From: Berberis thunbergii
Lineage: Eukaryota; Streptophyta; Magnoliopsida; Ranunculales; Berberidaceae
Length of the DNA: 64,000 nucleotides
Reading direction: 5' to 3'
Assembly (NCBI GenBank): GCA_003290165.1
Contig: QNQO01000198.1
Location: 930,001 to 994,000 of the forward strand
Positions 1-9,349 of this stretch are shown one piece after another (position 1 is the first letter of the stretch; every line of letters starts with the position of its first letter). A program made the position numbers and the translations under genes. A model generated the notes under the pieces. The model was not told where the DNA came from. It worked only from the letters and a program-made list of their open reading frames with translations, and ran no database searches.

Positions 1-1162
1 TGAAAATGTTCCTTGAAATTCCGGGTTTATTCTGTGCTCAAATATCCCTTTCCACAGAAAGAATCCAAGAGTAGTAAACCATAGTTTCTTTTTTAGTAGC
101 TCTAAGAACCACCACAGACTCTGAGTGAACTGATCCTTCTTTGCTGGGACAATTATGTGAATTCCAAGAACTGAATACGTTGGTGTGAAACTGACAAATT
201 CAGCTCTATCAGCACGGATAGTAACATCCCCAACAACAACATCATACTTTTGCTTTTTAAGAATAGAAAAGAAGTTAGCATTTAGCAATAAGACCTCATG
301 ATGGTATGTGGTATGAGAATAATGAATGTGTTAAAGTGATGATTCTAATCATCAGATGATGATCTATCTTGCTCTTTAAGAAGATCTTGAGTATGTGACT
401 CGCAAAGGGGTAAGGCAGAAGAAAAAAAAGAAGGGATATACAAAAAGTAGAATGAGACAAGAACTATCTGACATATTCTTACCAGGAAACAAATTAAGTT
501 GACGCTTAACCTTTCAAGCATACTCCTAAGCCTGAGTCGACAATAGAGGTTGGATGCCTCTATGGCAACTGTGTTATACTACTACTCGAGCTTCTTTGCA
601 ACACTAAAGTTCATACAAATATGAAAAGTGATTTATAGCTCACCTTCAGGAATACTCGGTAAGTAAGATCACAGTAAGTTGCTGATGCATTTTCATATGG
701 TTCATAATCATACTGATATCTGAACTTCTTCAACACTTCCTCAAATACAGCTTTCGAGAAGCCACTCACAACTACTGAATTATTAATGTGAGTCACATTC
801 ATGAACTCAAGAAAGCCAGCTTTAACTGGGATTCCTACTCTCGAAATCCTAGCAAATGGAATATCCAAGGATCTTCCAGGCCAGATAACATCATTTAGGT
901 TCTTCTCGCTGCCAGCTTGTTTCATCAATGTGAGTTTTGAGCTCACACTCTGAGAAAGACCGCCTGTTGGTGTCCAATATCCAATTCTATAAGATCTTTT
1001 CCTCAAATTTATAATCTCAAAAGAAGAAGATGAATGCAGTTGCCCATTCACTAATTGAATTTTGCCATTTAAGCCAGTGAATTGTGTTGCAAGAACAAAT
1101 TGCAACAATTCAGAACCCACCAGAGAAACATCAGTCTCAAATAAAGTCATATTCCTTCCCCA
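1..1162 (-). pseudogene. Glutamate receptor-like (GLR) channel fragment, two exons
   Basis: Two minus-strand exons read as a plant glutamate-receptor-like cation channel. The first (1162 down to 644) follows an acceptor TGTTACAG. It encodes the end of the ligand-binding amino-terminal domain, the linker GYWTPTGGLS, VIWPGRS, and the S1 lobe of the glutamate-binding domain (RVGIPVKAGFLEF). It ends at AAG|GTGAGC. The second (252 down to 1) starts after AAAAAG and continues QKYDVVVGDVTIRADRAEF, the conserved ligand-binding stretch, into the first membrane segment (WFTTLGFFLWKGIFEHRI). Both are open. The signal peptide, the rest of the amino-terminal domain, the pore and the C-terminal segments are absent from the window. 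Instead of further GLR exons upstream there is tubulin and PAC2 sequence, so I treat it as a captured fragment rather than a functional channel. The family identity is secure; the status is inferred. Confidence 0.72.
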
Positions 1163-1252
1163 CTGTAACATATGACACAAAACCAAGTTAATCAAATCAA
1201 TTTTAACAAATGCAGGGATGATTTCAAAAGACTAGTGGAAACACATTTTTAC

Positions 1253-1331
1253 CAGTGTAATGTCCCCTGGCGAAGTTATTAGCAGCATCTTCCTTTCCAG
1301 ATATGAGCTGTTCAGGATGGAATAGTTGTTG
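1253..1331 (-). pseudogene. Alpha-tubulin exon fragment
   Basis: On the minus strand this stretch reads [19 protein letters not shown] followed by ARGHYT, a nearly invariant segment of alpha-tubulin (around residues 98-124 of the roughly 450-residue protein). It stops after CATTACACTG and is followed by GTAAAAATG, so a donor site and a split valine codon seem to be preserved. No other tubulin exon is present on either side. GLR sequence follows 90 bp downstream and PAC2 sequence lies about 600 bp upstream, in the same orientation. It is therefore an isolated captured exon, probably carried by the CACTA element ending at 2728. It cannot make tubulin. Confidence 0.8.
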
Positions 1332-1361
1332 AAAGCTTAAGATTCTGTAAATCCTATAAGA

Positions 1362-1451
1362 ATTAATAACTTATAGGATAGAATCTAAGTTATTAACTTA
1401 TAGGATGTAATCTAACTTACAAAATCTAAGCTAATAACTTACAGGATGGAA
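1362..1451. repeat. Imperfect AT-rich short tandem repeat (3 copies)
   Basis: Three imperfect copies of a motif close to TTAATAACTTATAGGAT, spaced by ATCTAAG-type sequence. The flanks on both sides also share GAG(C/T)TGTTCAGGATGG (about 1306 and 1457), so a local duplication took place next to the tubulin fragment. Confidence 0.6.
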
Positions 1452-1925
1452 TATTGTGAGTTGTTCAGGATGGTACTCACAGTATTACCTTGAGACATTA
1501 ATTTTTTGCCTCCATCCAGAATCTAAGCTAGAAAGCACAACAACATGCTTCTTATCACTTGCAGTTGTAAAATTGGCTAAATTTTTGGCAAACTCAACCA
1601 TCATTCCATGTCAACCTTTTGAACTCAAAAAACATTTCTATCTTAAAATATATAAAACTCAAGTAACTGGCATATATATATATTGATCAGCAAAACAAGA
1701 GTATTTCATTTCATAAGGAAAATTAGCAATTAATGGGGCACACTAAAGCTAGGCCAAAAAATACAAGTATGAAGTATCAAAAAAATCCTATTATGCACAC
1801 TAAACCTCACCAAACAATCAAATGAGTTTCAATCTAATGTTACTTGTGAGTCATTCAGAGTAAGATTATTGAAAAAGGAAAACTTTGAAGAAAAATGGGG
1901 AAGAACTCAAATAACTAAATAATAC

Positions 1926-2091
1926 CTTCAAGTGGCAAAGCAAGAACGCCTTGCAGAACAGGTTTGTAAGCATCGTTTCTGGTGCAATGAAAAATAATAG
2001 GATCATCAAGAAACCCAATTCGTTCAGCTCTACTCGTAGACACCAATAGATCAATCACTAGTTTTCCAACGTTCCCAATCGACAACGCAGG
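1926..2091 (-). pseudogene. PAC2-family proteasome assembly chaperone exon fragment
   Basis: Read on the minus strand, this exon follows an acceptor TTTTTCCAG and encodes PALSIGNVGKLVIDLLVS, then RAERIGFLDDP, NDAYKPV and LALPLEG. It ends at GAAG|GTATTA. This matches the N-terminal portion of plant proteasome assembly chaperone 2 homologues (a clast3-related, PAC2-fold protein of roughly 280 residues that pairs with PAC1 during 20S proteasome assembly). Conserved positions such as the CVGNDAYGPV-type stretch are altered (CTRNDAYKPV), so the copy has drifted. Only this exon is present, bounded by splice sites and sitting between the tubulin fragment and an unidentified exon, which fits capture by the CACTA element. 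Family identity is from memory of the conserved N-terminus. Confidence 0.7.
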
Positions 2092-2280
2092 CTGGAAAAA
2101 CAAACAATTGCTATAATATAAACTCCTACTCGTCAAAGAGAGATGAAACCCTATATTACTTCTCGAGAAAAAAATCAACAAATGTGAGTAAAACGGGACT
2201 ATTAGGGCTTATCGACCAGAGGCTCTTGCCTTGTTCGATTCAAGCGGATTTTATCTATCGATCAAAGAAAAGAATCGAGT

Positions 2281-2521
2281 GGAATATATGTAGTTACGAA
2301 GAGAAGCTCTGAAATGTGGAGAGGGGCGTCGTCATCGTTGTTGGGATCGTTGAGATGTTGGATGAGACAGTCGAGGAGGTAGGCGTCAGAGAGGCAGAGA
2401 GTGGAGGGGATGTGGAAGGAGTCATCGTCGTCGCTGGGGTTAGGGTTTGGGGAGGGGAGAGGATTTGGTGAAGGGGTTGAGAGGTGGGGGAGGGACGGGA
2501 AATTAGGATATAGCTGGGCTC
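2281..2521 (-). pseudogene. Unidentified coding-like exon within the CACTA element
   Basis: The minus strand is open for about 75 codons with host-like codon use, unlike the AT-rich surroundings. It is Pro/Ser/Asn-rich at first (LPSPNPNPSDDDDSFHIPS), then reads TLCLSDAYLLDCLIQHLND, then an acidic stretch and HISELLFVTTYIPLDSF before a stop. I do not recognise the family. It sits between the CACTA terminus and the PAC2 exon in the same orientation, so it is most simply another captured fragment, possibly the first exon of a chimeric transcript. It could be the native first exon of the PAC2 source gene or an independent piece. Confidence 0.4.
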
Positions 2522-2728
2522 AGAACTATGCCTGACTCGCGAGTTTGCTTTTAAAAAATTATTGTTTTATTTATAACGACGGTTTAAAGCGTCGCACTTA
2601 ACTAAAACTGTCGTTAAACAGCAATATTCGGCGACGGTTAAATAACCATCGTTAAATAAAGTATTTAGCGGCGGTTATTACAAACCGTCACTAAATTGCA
2701 GCCGCTAAATTGCCATTTTTTTGTAGTG

Positions 2729-3387
2729 AATCATCCATTTATCTCATCTCTATTCATTTTGTTCATTATCTATAAATACAATGAAAAATGAATGTGAAAG
2801 GGAAGGAGAAGAAGGGAATCAAGCCTCAATAGCCAAAAACAAATCCTCCTTCCTTCACAAAGTGATTTTCATCACACCCATCTCATCACCATCTATCTCT
2901 CACTCCCTCTTTGTCCAGACCATCTCTCTCTCCCTGTTCCATCACGCCACACAGCCACCATCCACACCGTACGCACAGCCGGATAGACAACACGCAGCCA
3001 CCCTCAACCACAATCGAACAGCACGCAGCAACCGGCCGACGCAGCACCACGCACGCCGGACAGTCCCACCGTCTTCCCCTCCGCCATCCAACGTCCTGCC
3101 GCACTCTCAACCGCCCTCCAACATTGCTCCTGCTTCAATTGGAAGTTTCCCACCTCTCTCTCTGTTCAAATCGAAGAGGAAAGGTTGCGGTCTTATCTGC
3201 ACCCCACATTTTAACCGTGTACGACCACATAAGAGGGAGGAGCGCATAAGAGCACCCCGGCTGGGCATGGTCTGACGTTATTGACATCCTAAAAATCTGA
3301 TGTACCACCCCACTTGACCTGTCGCTGTTTGCAATCTGTTGATCTGCTAAGTACCACCGCACCGAGGCGACGACAAACTAAAAGGGT
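2729..3387. other. Interval between CACTA end and LTR, no supported gene
   Basis: A TATA-like TCTATAAATAC occurs near 2770. It is followed by a C-rich stretch (2830-3180) that happens to stay open in more than one frame and would encode Pro/His/Ser-rich low-complexity protein. No recognisable domain, splice pattern or conserved motif is visible. The sequence is cut abruptly at 3388 by LTR sequence. It may be promoter/5'-leader DNA of another retroelement, but I cannot show that. Confidence 0.4.
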
Positions 3388-4048
3388 TGTATAATTTATT
3401 TTAATTTTTTTACTGACTTAAATGCTTAATTGTTAATTACAATTTTATTTCAGAAATTTGATAAATTACTTTCACCTTTCATGTTCGATTAAAACTTGAT
3501 ATGTTTGGTAGTTAGATTCACATTTTATCAATATTCAAAGCATGTGCTAACAAATATTGAGTTTTAACTTTGATTAAGTGTGCTCTAAAAAGACACTTAA
3601 TGTTTGGTAAGAGTTTATTTACTTGAGATAAATTGTTCATGTTTGATGGAAACTTGATATGATTGGAATTGGATTTTAATGATCACATTTTCGGTATAAG
3701 GAAGGGATCCTCATCCCTCAAGCTTCTCGTTTATAATTTCAGTAATTTAGATTTAAATATATTTGATAATTCATCGGTGAGTTCAAACCTCACAAAATCC
3801 ATCTCATCCATCTTTTCCTTTTATTTTATTTTTCTTATTTTTAATTTATTTTTAGTTTAGTTTTAAAAACACTGTAACCCCATTTTTCTGTAAATTAGTT
3901 TAGATAAATTATAAAATTCAATTGCATCCAGTTTCCTCGTGGGATCGACCCGTACTTGTCGTTGTCTACCAGTTAGACACCGTGCACTTGCAATTATTAC
4001 AAGTGGGTCAAATTGGCATGTTTATTTAGGCCGGTTAAACCCGCAACA
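3388..4048 (+). repeat. LTR copy 1 (5'-truncated)
   Basis: Starts TGTATAATTTATTTTAA and ends CCCGCAACA, directly before the primer-binding site. It is nearly identical to 7511-8165 apart from an internal indel of about 27 bp near 3780-3810. It holds the conserved tail TCCTCGTGGGATCGACCCG shared by all three LTRs of this region. Confidence 0.8.
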
Positions 4049-4054
4049 AGTTTT

Positions 4055-4072
4055 TGGTGTCGTTGCCGGAGA
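4055..4072 (+). other. Primer-binding site (tRNA-Asp type)
   Basis: TGGTGTCGTTGCCGGAGA lies six bases after LTR copy 1 and matches the tRNA-Asp-type primer site used by Athila-like gypsy elements (TGGCGCCGTTGCCGGGGA) with a few changes. The following 1.3 kb to the ORF at 5399 is AT-rich leader without coding signal. Confidence 0.72.
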
Positions 4073-5398
4073 CGGTAGCGGTGTAATTGAATTTAAGATT
4101 TATTTTCACTAATTTCAAGAAGAAGAAAAAAAAAATTTATTTTTTTAAGTTATTTTTACACTCATTTCGTGTTATTTGTTTGATTTTAAAGAATACACGC
4201 TTCTCGAGAAATTTGGACGATCCTGCAAACATCAAGCAAATTTTAATTTAAAAAAAATTTATTAGTTTGTGAGGGGAATTTTGATTTTATTTTCACTTCA
4301 TTTTACGAGTGTGTGGTGTAATAATTTTTGTAAACTCTATTGTTTTCCATTTTTAATCACTTACAAAAAAAACCCCTAAATTCTCCAAGTCAAAAGAAAA
4401 TATAGGGAAACAATCTTAATTGTTGCCCAATAATTTCTTGTGATTTAGAAATTCGACTTCTAAGACCAAAACCAGTAAATTTATTTGCATGTGCTTGTGT
4501 GTTAAGTGAAACGGATAAAAAGAAGTTGGACATTTTGTGAACTGTGCAGAGATGAATGCGCAGACTGTAAGTACTTTTAACTCACACAACGTATTAATGA
4601 CTAGGTGCTTTATGTAACTGTTTGCAATTGTGTGTTGGTTGTTTAAATTATGTAATTGTGGATGCTAAACTTTAGTAATTCATAATAAGCAGATCCAACT
4701 TCTAAATAGAAACTAGTGGGACTTGATATCCCCACCTCATCACTCCATCTGTGTGCAACCAATAGCCAAACATAATTAAAATCTATTAGCAAGTTAGATA
4801 GAGTCATCTTTTAGGTACGGTGTTCATAAGACAGCCAAGACCAAAGTGAATCTAATAATTTTTTTGTTTGACAAAAGCTAAAAGTGACGATGGGTTTAAT
4901 CATTCAATGAACTCCGAGAGGCCACTGCCACAAGGGTAATTTACCTGGTACGCTGAGTCATAAGTAAGCTACGATCCACAGAAAGAATTGGTGTAACCAA
5001 CAATTTTGGTTAGGAACACAAGCCTCAACTGTATATCTAACGTCACATCGTTCTCACATCTACTGGCTTACAGAGCGGTAGCACAAGGAAGTACTTAATT
5101 GGACCATTGAGACCTCCTTCCCTTGTGTGATGATCTGGTTTATTTGAATCAAAACTCTAGCATACTGATTTTGAACTTTGCGGTGTAAAGTGTACACTCT
5201 TATGATCAACTTGTAGCACACATTGCTCTGTCATAAAGATTACATAAGAAATAATTGTCCCCCAAAGATAAAAAGATAATTGATCTCAAAAACGTTGATT
5301 GCTTAGGGATACATGTTTCTTGTGCATTTATTGGTTGTTGATTGCGTGTGAGTCTGTTTTTAGAGTTAGTGATTTAATAATAATAATAATAATAATAA

Positions 5399-6505
5399 AT
5401 GAACACAAGGGATTATCCATCCTATTTTTTCGAGCAAGTCAATTCATTTTATGACAAGCGACGACCTGATTATGATCCATATTTAGATTATTATAACCCA
5501 GGTTTAGCCTGTCATCCTGACATCTCATGGGCTCATGGTCAGTACCATGAAGGCCCTCTATACATTCCTCAGACTCCTCAAGCTTTCATTCATGATAATG
5601 AGTTTCAATTTCATCAATTTGTTCCTCCATCCAACACATCAAGGTTAGAGGATATCTTGAACCTTTTTATAGAGCGAATAGGAGAAATGCTTGAGCAAAA
5701 TTTTCAGGATATCACAGAATTGAAAGTTATTTCTCAACAAAACTCCAAAGCTATCCGAAAACTTGAAATGATTGTGAGTCAGATAGCTGAGTCACTTCCT
5801 GAGATAGAGTCAAAAAAATTCCCTAATCAACCTATTTTTAATCAAAAGGGTCAATTCAAAATTAGTGGCACATCTGAGCCAGATGATGAAGATGTCCAAT
5901 GCATTACTACTGTTAAAAATGAAAAATTGGTTGAAAATCAAGTAGAAATGCCTGATACGGGTGTCATTGAGTTGTCTAGACCAATATCTCTATGTGATTC
6001 ATGTGATGAGTCTGTACCACCTGATATTTTCATCGTCTCATCTATTTGCATCACATTCTCATTTACTGAGGCTACTTTCACCGATCCCTTGTTCTGTAGT
6101 GAGGATTTCAGTTTTCACCATCCTGTTGTGAAAATTATGCAATCTTCTGATTTGGAACCAGACCTAGGATGTTCCCTTTTTGGAGTACGCAAGAATCCTC
6201 TGTTGCGTATGTCTACTGGTCACTTTTGGGATGTCCTAGTGTATTTGGTGTCCCATGTGATTGCTATGTTTGGGTGGATTGATCTTCAACTGTTCAGGTT
6301 GTTGATATACGAAGATGGACCAAGTGTTTGTCATGTTCTTCCTCTCCATTTTTCGATACACCATTTTTTAGGAAGAATATTTGTTGGGCTGATGACGTTA
6401 AACCAAGCACTACTGGGAGGAAACCCAACTTTTGTTGTAAAGGTGCATGTTGAGTGTGTATTTTATCCATCTCTATTAACTAATCCACAATTCTTTTGTC
6501 TCTGA
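5399..6505 (+). CDS. Gag-derived ORF of the non-autonomous gypsy element (368 aa)
   Basis: An uninterrupted 368-residue frame starting at ATG 5399, directly after a short (AAT)n run. Its first 150 residues (EQVNSFYDKRRPDYDPY, YNPGLACHPDISWAHGQ, VPPSNTSRLEDI, LEMIVSQIAESLP) align with the region after the gag domain of the neighbouring gag-pol copy at 10250-10620, so it is a piece of an Athila-like gag. Residues about 85-140 look like a coiled coil. The N-terminal capsid-like core and the zinc knuckle are missing. The C-terminal 180 residues are unlike gag and end with LNQALLGGNPT, a stretch also found at the 3' end of complete elements. The intact frame in an otherwise decayed neighbourhood may mean recent activity or selection; it may also be chance. 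A function is not claimed. Confidence 0.6.
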   Translation: MNTRDYPSYFFEQVNSFYDKRRPDYDPYLDYYNPGLACHPDISWAHGQYHEGPLYIPQTPQAFIHDNEFQFHQFVPPSNTSRLEDILNLFIERIGEMLEQNFQDITELKVISQQNSKAIRKLEMIVSQIAESLPEIESKKFPNQPIFNQKGQFKISGTSEPDDEDVQCITTVKNEKLVENQVEMPDTGVIELSRPISLCDSCDESVPPDIFIVSSICITFSFTEATFTDPLFCSEDFSFHHPVVKIMQSSDLEPDLGCSLFGVRKNPLLRMSTGHFWDVLVYLVSHVIAMFGWIDLQLFRLLIYEDGPSVCHVLPLHFSIHHFLGRIFVGLMTLNQALLGGNPTFVVKVHVECVFYPSLLTNPQFFCL

Positions 6506-7488
6506 GCTCTCATCGGTGGATTACTTGTGGAAATTGGTAAAATCTTCACCGTGGTAATACTGTTCTAATCTCCTCTCATGTACTTATTTAATTCATTTGT
6601 CAGAATTATTTTGTTAAACATTGAGGACAATTATTGGATTAGGTTTGGGGATAGGGTTCATGAGTCGGTGAATTTTTCGTAGTGTTTTCTTGTCTTATTC
6701 TTAAAAAAAAAATTGTGTTTTTCTGTCAAGAAAACTTGGTCTTTTGCGATTATGAAAATGGATTTTAAATGTTTTATGCTCAAGAAAATGCATGCCAACA
6801 TGACATATTGGTATATTGATAAAGACTGAAAGTTTAGTATGATCCTTAAGCTAGATCTAGTTCATAAGATTTTTCAACTCGATTATCTTTGCACCATTAG
6901 CATAACTTGAAGTTGATGAGTGAAGTATATACTAGAAAACCTTAGAATAATAGTGGAGACTTAACCCTGAAAGTTTTGAACCTTTCTATTTTTTCAAAGG
7001 TTATACATAAATTCTGATTTTTCTTGAGTCCATATTATCTCGTTGATGATCTCATTATTTTCATTTTTCTGATAAATTGCTTTGGGAATGACATCAAAAT
7101 TGAATTATTACACTAGAACGTCTTGGTTTATTCAATTGAGATGTCATAATACTGACCCGAACTTAGGAAATGATCTAGGCTTTTTTTTTTCCTTTTCTTT
7201 CTTTAGACCAATAACTAGCCTTTTAACTTACCCAGAACAATAACCTTTTTGTAGCCTTTTGAGCCTTAGAATAACTTTTATTTGTTAACCCATTAACTTT
7301 TACCCAACTTTTCTGGGAATGTGTATGGATGGATATACTTGCTATAAAAAGGGCATTAAAGAGCACAATATGAGATATTTCATAAATCCTCTATGTGAAA
7401 AAAAAATTTATTCCTCAATGAGGATAAAGATGTGAGAATGAAGAAAAAATTGATAGTGCGCAACATTGGTTTATTCTTGACAGCCCTA

Positions 7489-7581
7489 ATTTCTGAAATA
7501 AAATTGTAATTGTATAATTTATTTTAATTTATTTTACTGACTTAAATGCTTAATTGTTAATTACAATTTTATTTCAGAAAT
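7489..7581. repeat. Perfect 23-bp inverted repeat (hairpin) at the start of LTR copy 2
   Basis: ATTTCTGAAATAAAATTGTAATT at 7489-7511 is the exact reverse complement of 7559-7581, with a 47-base loop. LTR copy 1 has only the right arm, since its left arm is lost with the truncation at 3388. Confidence 0.85.
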
Positions 7582-8165
7582 TTGATAAATTGCTTTCACC
7601 TTTCATGTTCGATTAAAACTTGATATGTTTGGTAGTGAGATTCACATTTTATCAATATTCAAAGCATGTGCTAACAAATATTGAGCTTGAACTTTGATTA
7701 AGTGTACCCTAAAAAGACACTTAATCCTTGGTAAGAGTTTATTTGCTTGAGATAAATTGTTCATGTTTGATAGAAACTTAATATGATTGGAATTGGATTT
7801 TTATGATCACATCTTTGGTGCAAGAAAGGGATCATCATCCCTCAAGCTTCCCGTTTATAATTTCAGTAATTTAGATTTAAATATATGTATTAACTCATCG
7901 GTGAATCCATCTTTTCATTTTATTTTATTTTTCTTATTTTTAATTTATTTTTGTTTAGTTTTAAAAACACTGTAACCCCATTTTTCTGTAAATTAGTTTA
8001 GATAAATTCTAAAATTCAATTGCATCCACTTTCCTCGTGGGATCGACCCGTACTTACCATTGTCTACCAGTTAGACACTGTGCACTTGCGGTTATTACAA
8101 TTGGGTCAAATTGGCATGTTTATTTAGGCCGGTTAAACCCACAATGGTTTGCAAATTTTACATCA
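7511..8165 (+). repeat. LTR copy 2
   Basis: Direct repeat of 3388-4048. Upstream it may begin as early as 7478 (TGACAGCCC...) or even near 6660, because Athila LTRs are often longer than 1 kb. It ends near TTTACATCA at 8165, eight bases before a second primer-binding-like site (TTGCACCGTTGTCGAGG, 8173-8190). It can serve as 3' LTR of the first unit and 5' LTR of the second, so the two form a tandem array sharing one LTR. Confidence 0.72.
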
Positions 8166-9349
8166 AGGTTTTTTGCACCGTTGTCGAGGCTTGTAACGGT
8201 GCAATCGAAGTGTAGGGTTCATTATCACTAGTTTGTAGTTTATGTTTGGTTTTGTTTATATAGGAAAAGTAATTGTTTGATTATTTGTTTTGTTTGTTAT
8301 TAGTTTTTGTTAGTTTAAAAATTTTCAGATTACGAATAAATTTGTTTTACTTTTTACTAGTTTCAATTTTAAGTTGTTGCATTGATTGTAAGTAGAGATC
8401 ATGAAAAACAAGCAAAAAGAAAAATAGCAAAGAAATAAATACAGATAGGAAAAAATATTATATAGATTGCATTGTTATTTTTCTTTTCAGGTTGTGATTC
8501 GCGTGAACACTCATAAGTCTACGAGTTGTCAGGTGGACAGTGCTTCTGATCGACTGTAACTCGACTTCTAGTCGGCATTGCTAGTAACCCGATTGAGATT
8601 CACTTGGTAACTTCTCCTCACCGCATTTGCAAGCCGTTTTTGTTGTGATTACTTGGTGTTTTGGTTGTTAAAGTTAGTATTGCATTCAAATTTGGATAGT
8701 GGCATAATTAATTTGTAAATTTTGTGTCCTCTCCAGCGGATAGGTTAACCACCATCTATTTTAAGGTTTGGAACCTAAGCCTTAATTACTTAAAGTTTGT
8801 AGCAAGATAATTGTCTAGGATAAGTTTCACGCTCATAGGACCCCTATTTGGAAGTTTGAAAGCTTAAAGTAGTTAAGTGAAAGAACATATCATATATTGG
8901 AATAGTTCTGGAACTTGCATTACACTTTGACCTAAAGTGAGAAAAGATGAAGAAGAAATAGTGGTGGATTTATAGGAAATTATTGTGCCTCTCCTACAGT
9001 TAGGTAAATTGGATTTCAGTCCTTCAATAGTAACAAAACTCTAGGGTTGTGTGCCATTCATCTTATTTGCGCATCATTTAGGTTTCGTTTATGGTTCCTT
9101 TGTTTTTACTTTTTCTTAACAGTTAGATCATCTTCATATACAAGTTAGGCTTGAATACAAAATAAAAATAAAAAGATAAAAACATAAAATAAAAAAAATA
9201 AAAAAAACTTGAACCTTTTAAAGGAATGTTAATTTGAAACTCTGGTGTCCATTAATTTATGTGTTCCTGGTAGCGTGATTCTAAGAATAAACTAGTCCGA
9301 AAAGACATCAAAAAGGTTTTTGAAATTCCTATTACCTTTCTAGGTTCCT

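Larger units (their letters stand above)
1..2728 (-). mobile_element. CACTA (En/Spm-like) transposon, right end with captured host exons; left end outside window
   Basis: The sequence ending at 2728 reads, on the minus strand, CACTACAAAAAAATGGC, the CACTA terminal signature. It is followed inward (about 2566-2715) by several copies, in both orientations, of a short motif around AACCGTCGCTAAA, which is the subterminal repeat structure CACTA transposases bind. To the left, all on the minus strand, lie pieces of at least three unrelated host genes, several flanked by usable splice sites. No transposase is seen, so this looks like a non-autonomous gene-capturing element. The left terminus and the 3-bp target duplication cannot be checked because the element runs off the window. 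The extent to position 1 is inferred; the leftmost GLR exons could instead belong to a resident gene. Confidence 0.68.
3388..8165 (+). mobile_element. Non-autonomous Athila-like gypsy unit (LTR - gag-derived ORF - LTR)
   Basis: Two closely similar direct repeats (3388-4048 and 7511-8165) flank about 3.4 kb. Just inside the left repeat is a primer-binding site for tRNA-Asp of the Athila/TAT type (TGGTGTCGTTGCCGG at 4055). The interior holds one open frame (5399-6505) derived from the C-terminal part of gag, and no protease, RT or integrase. Downstream of the ORF, motifs around 6405 (CTACTGGGAGGAAACCC) and 6640 (ATTGAGGACAAT then TTTGGGGATAGGG) resemble the 3' end and polypurine-like tract of plant gypsy elements. 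The left LTR seems 5'-truncated: the right copy continues at least 33 bp further upstream. No target duplication was found, consistent with truncation. Confidence 0.7.

Noticed and set aside
2781..3275. 164-codon Pro/Ser/His-rich open frame
   Set aside because: Open in several frames because of C-rich composition; no domain, no splice context, and no conserved motif.
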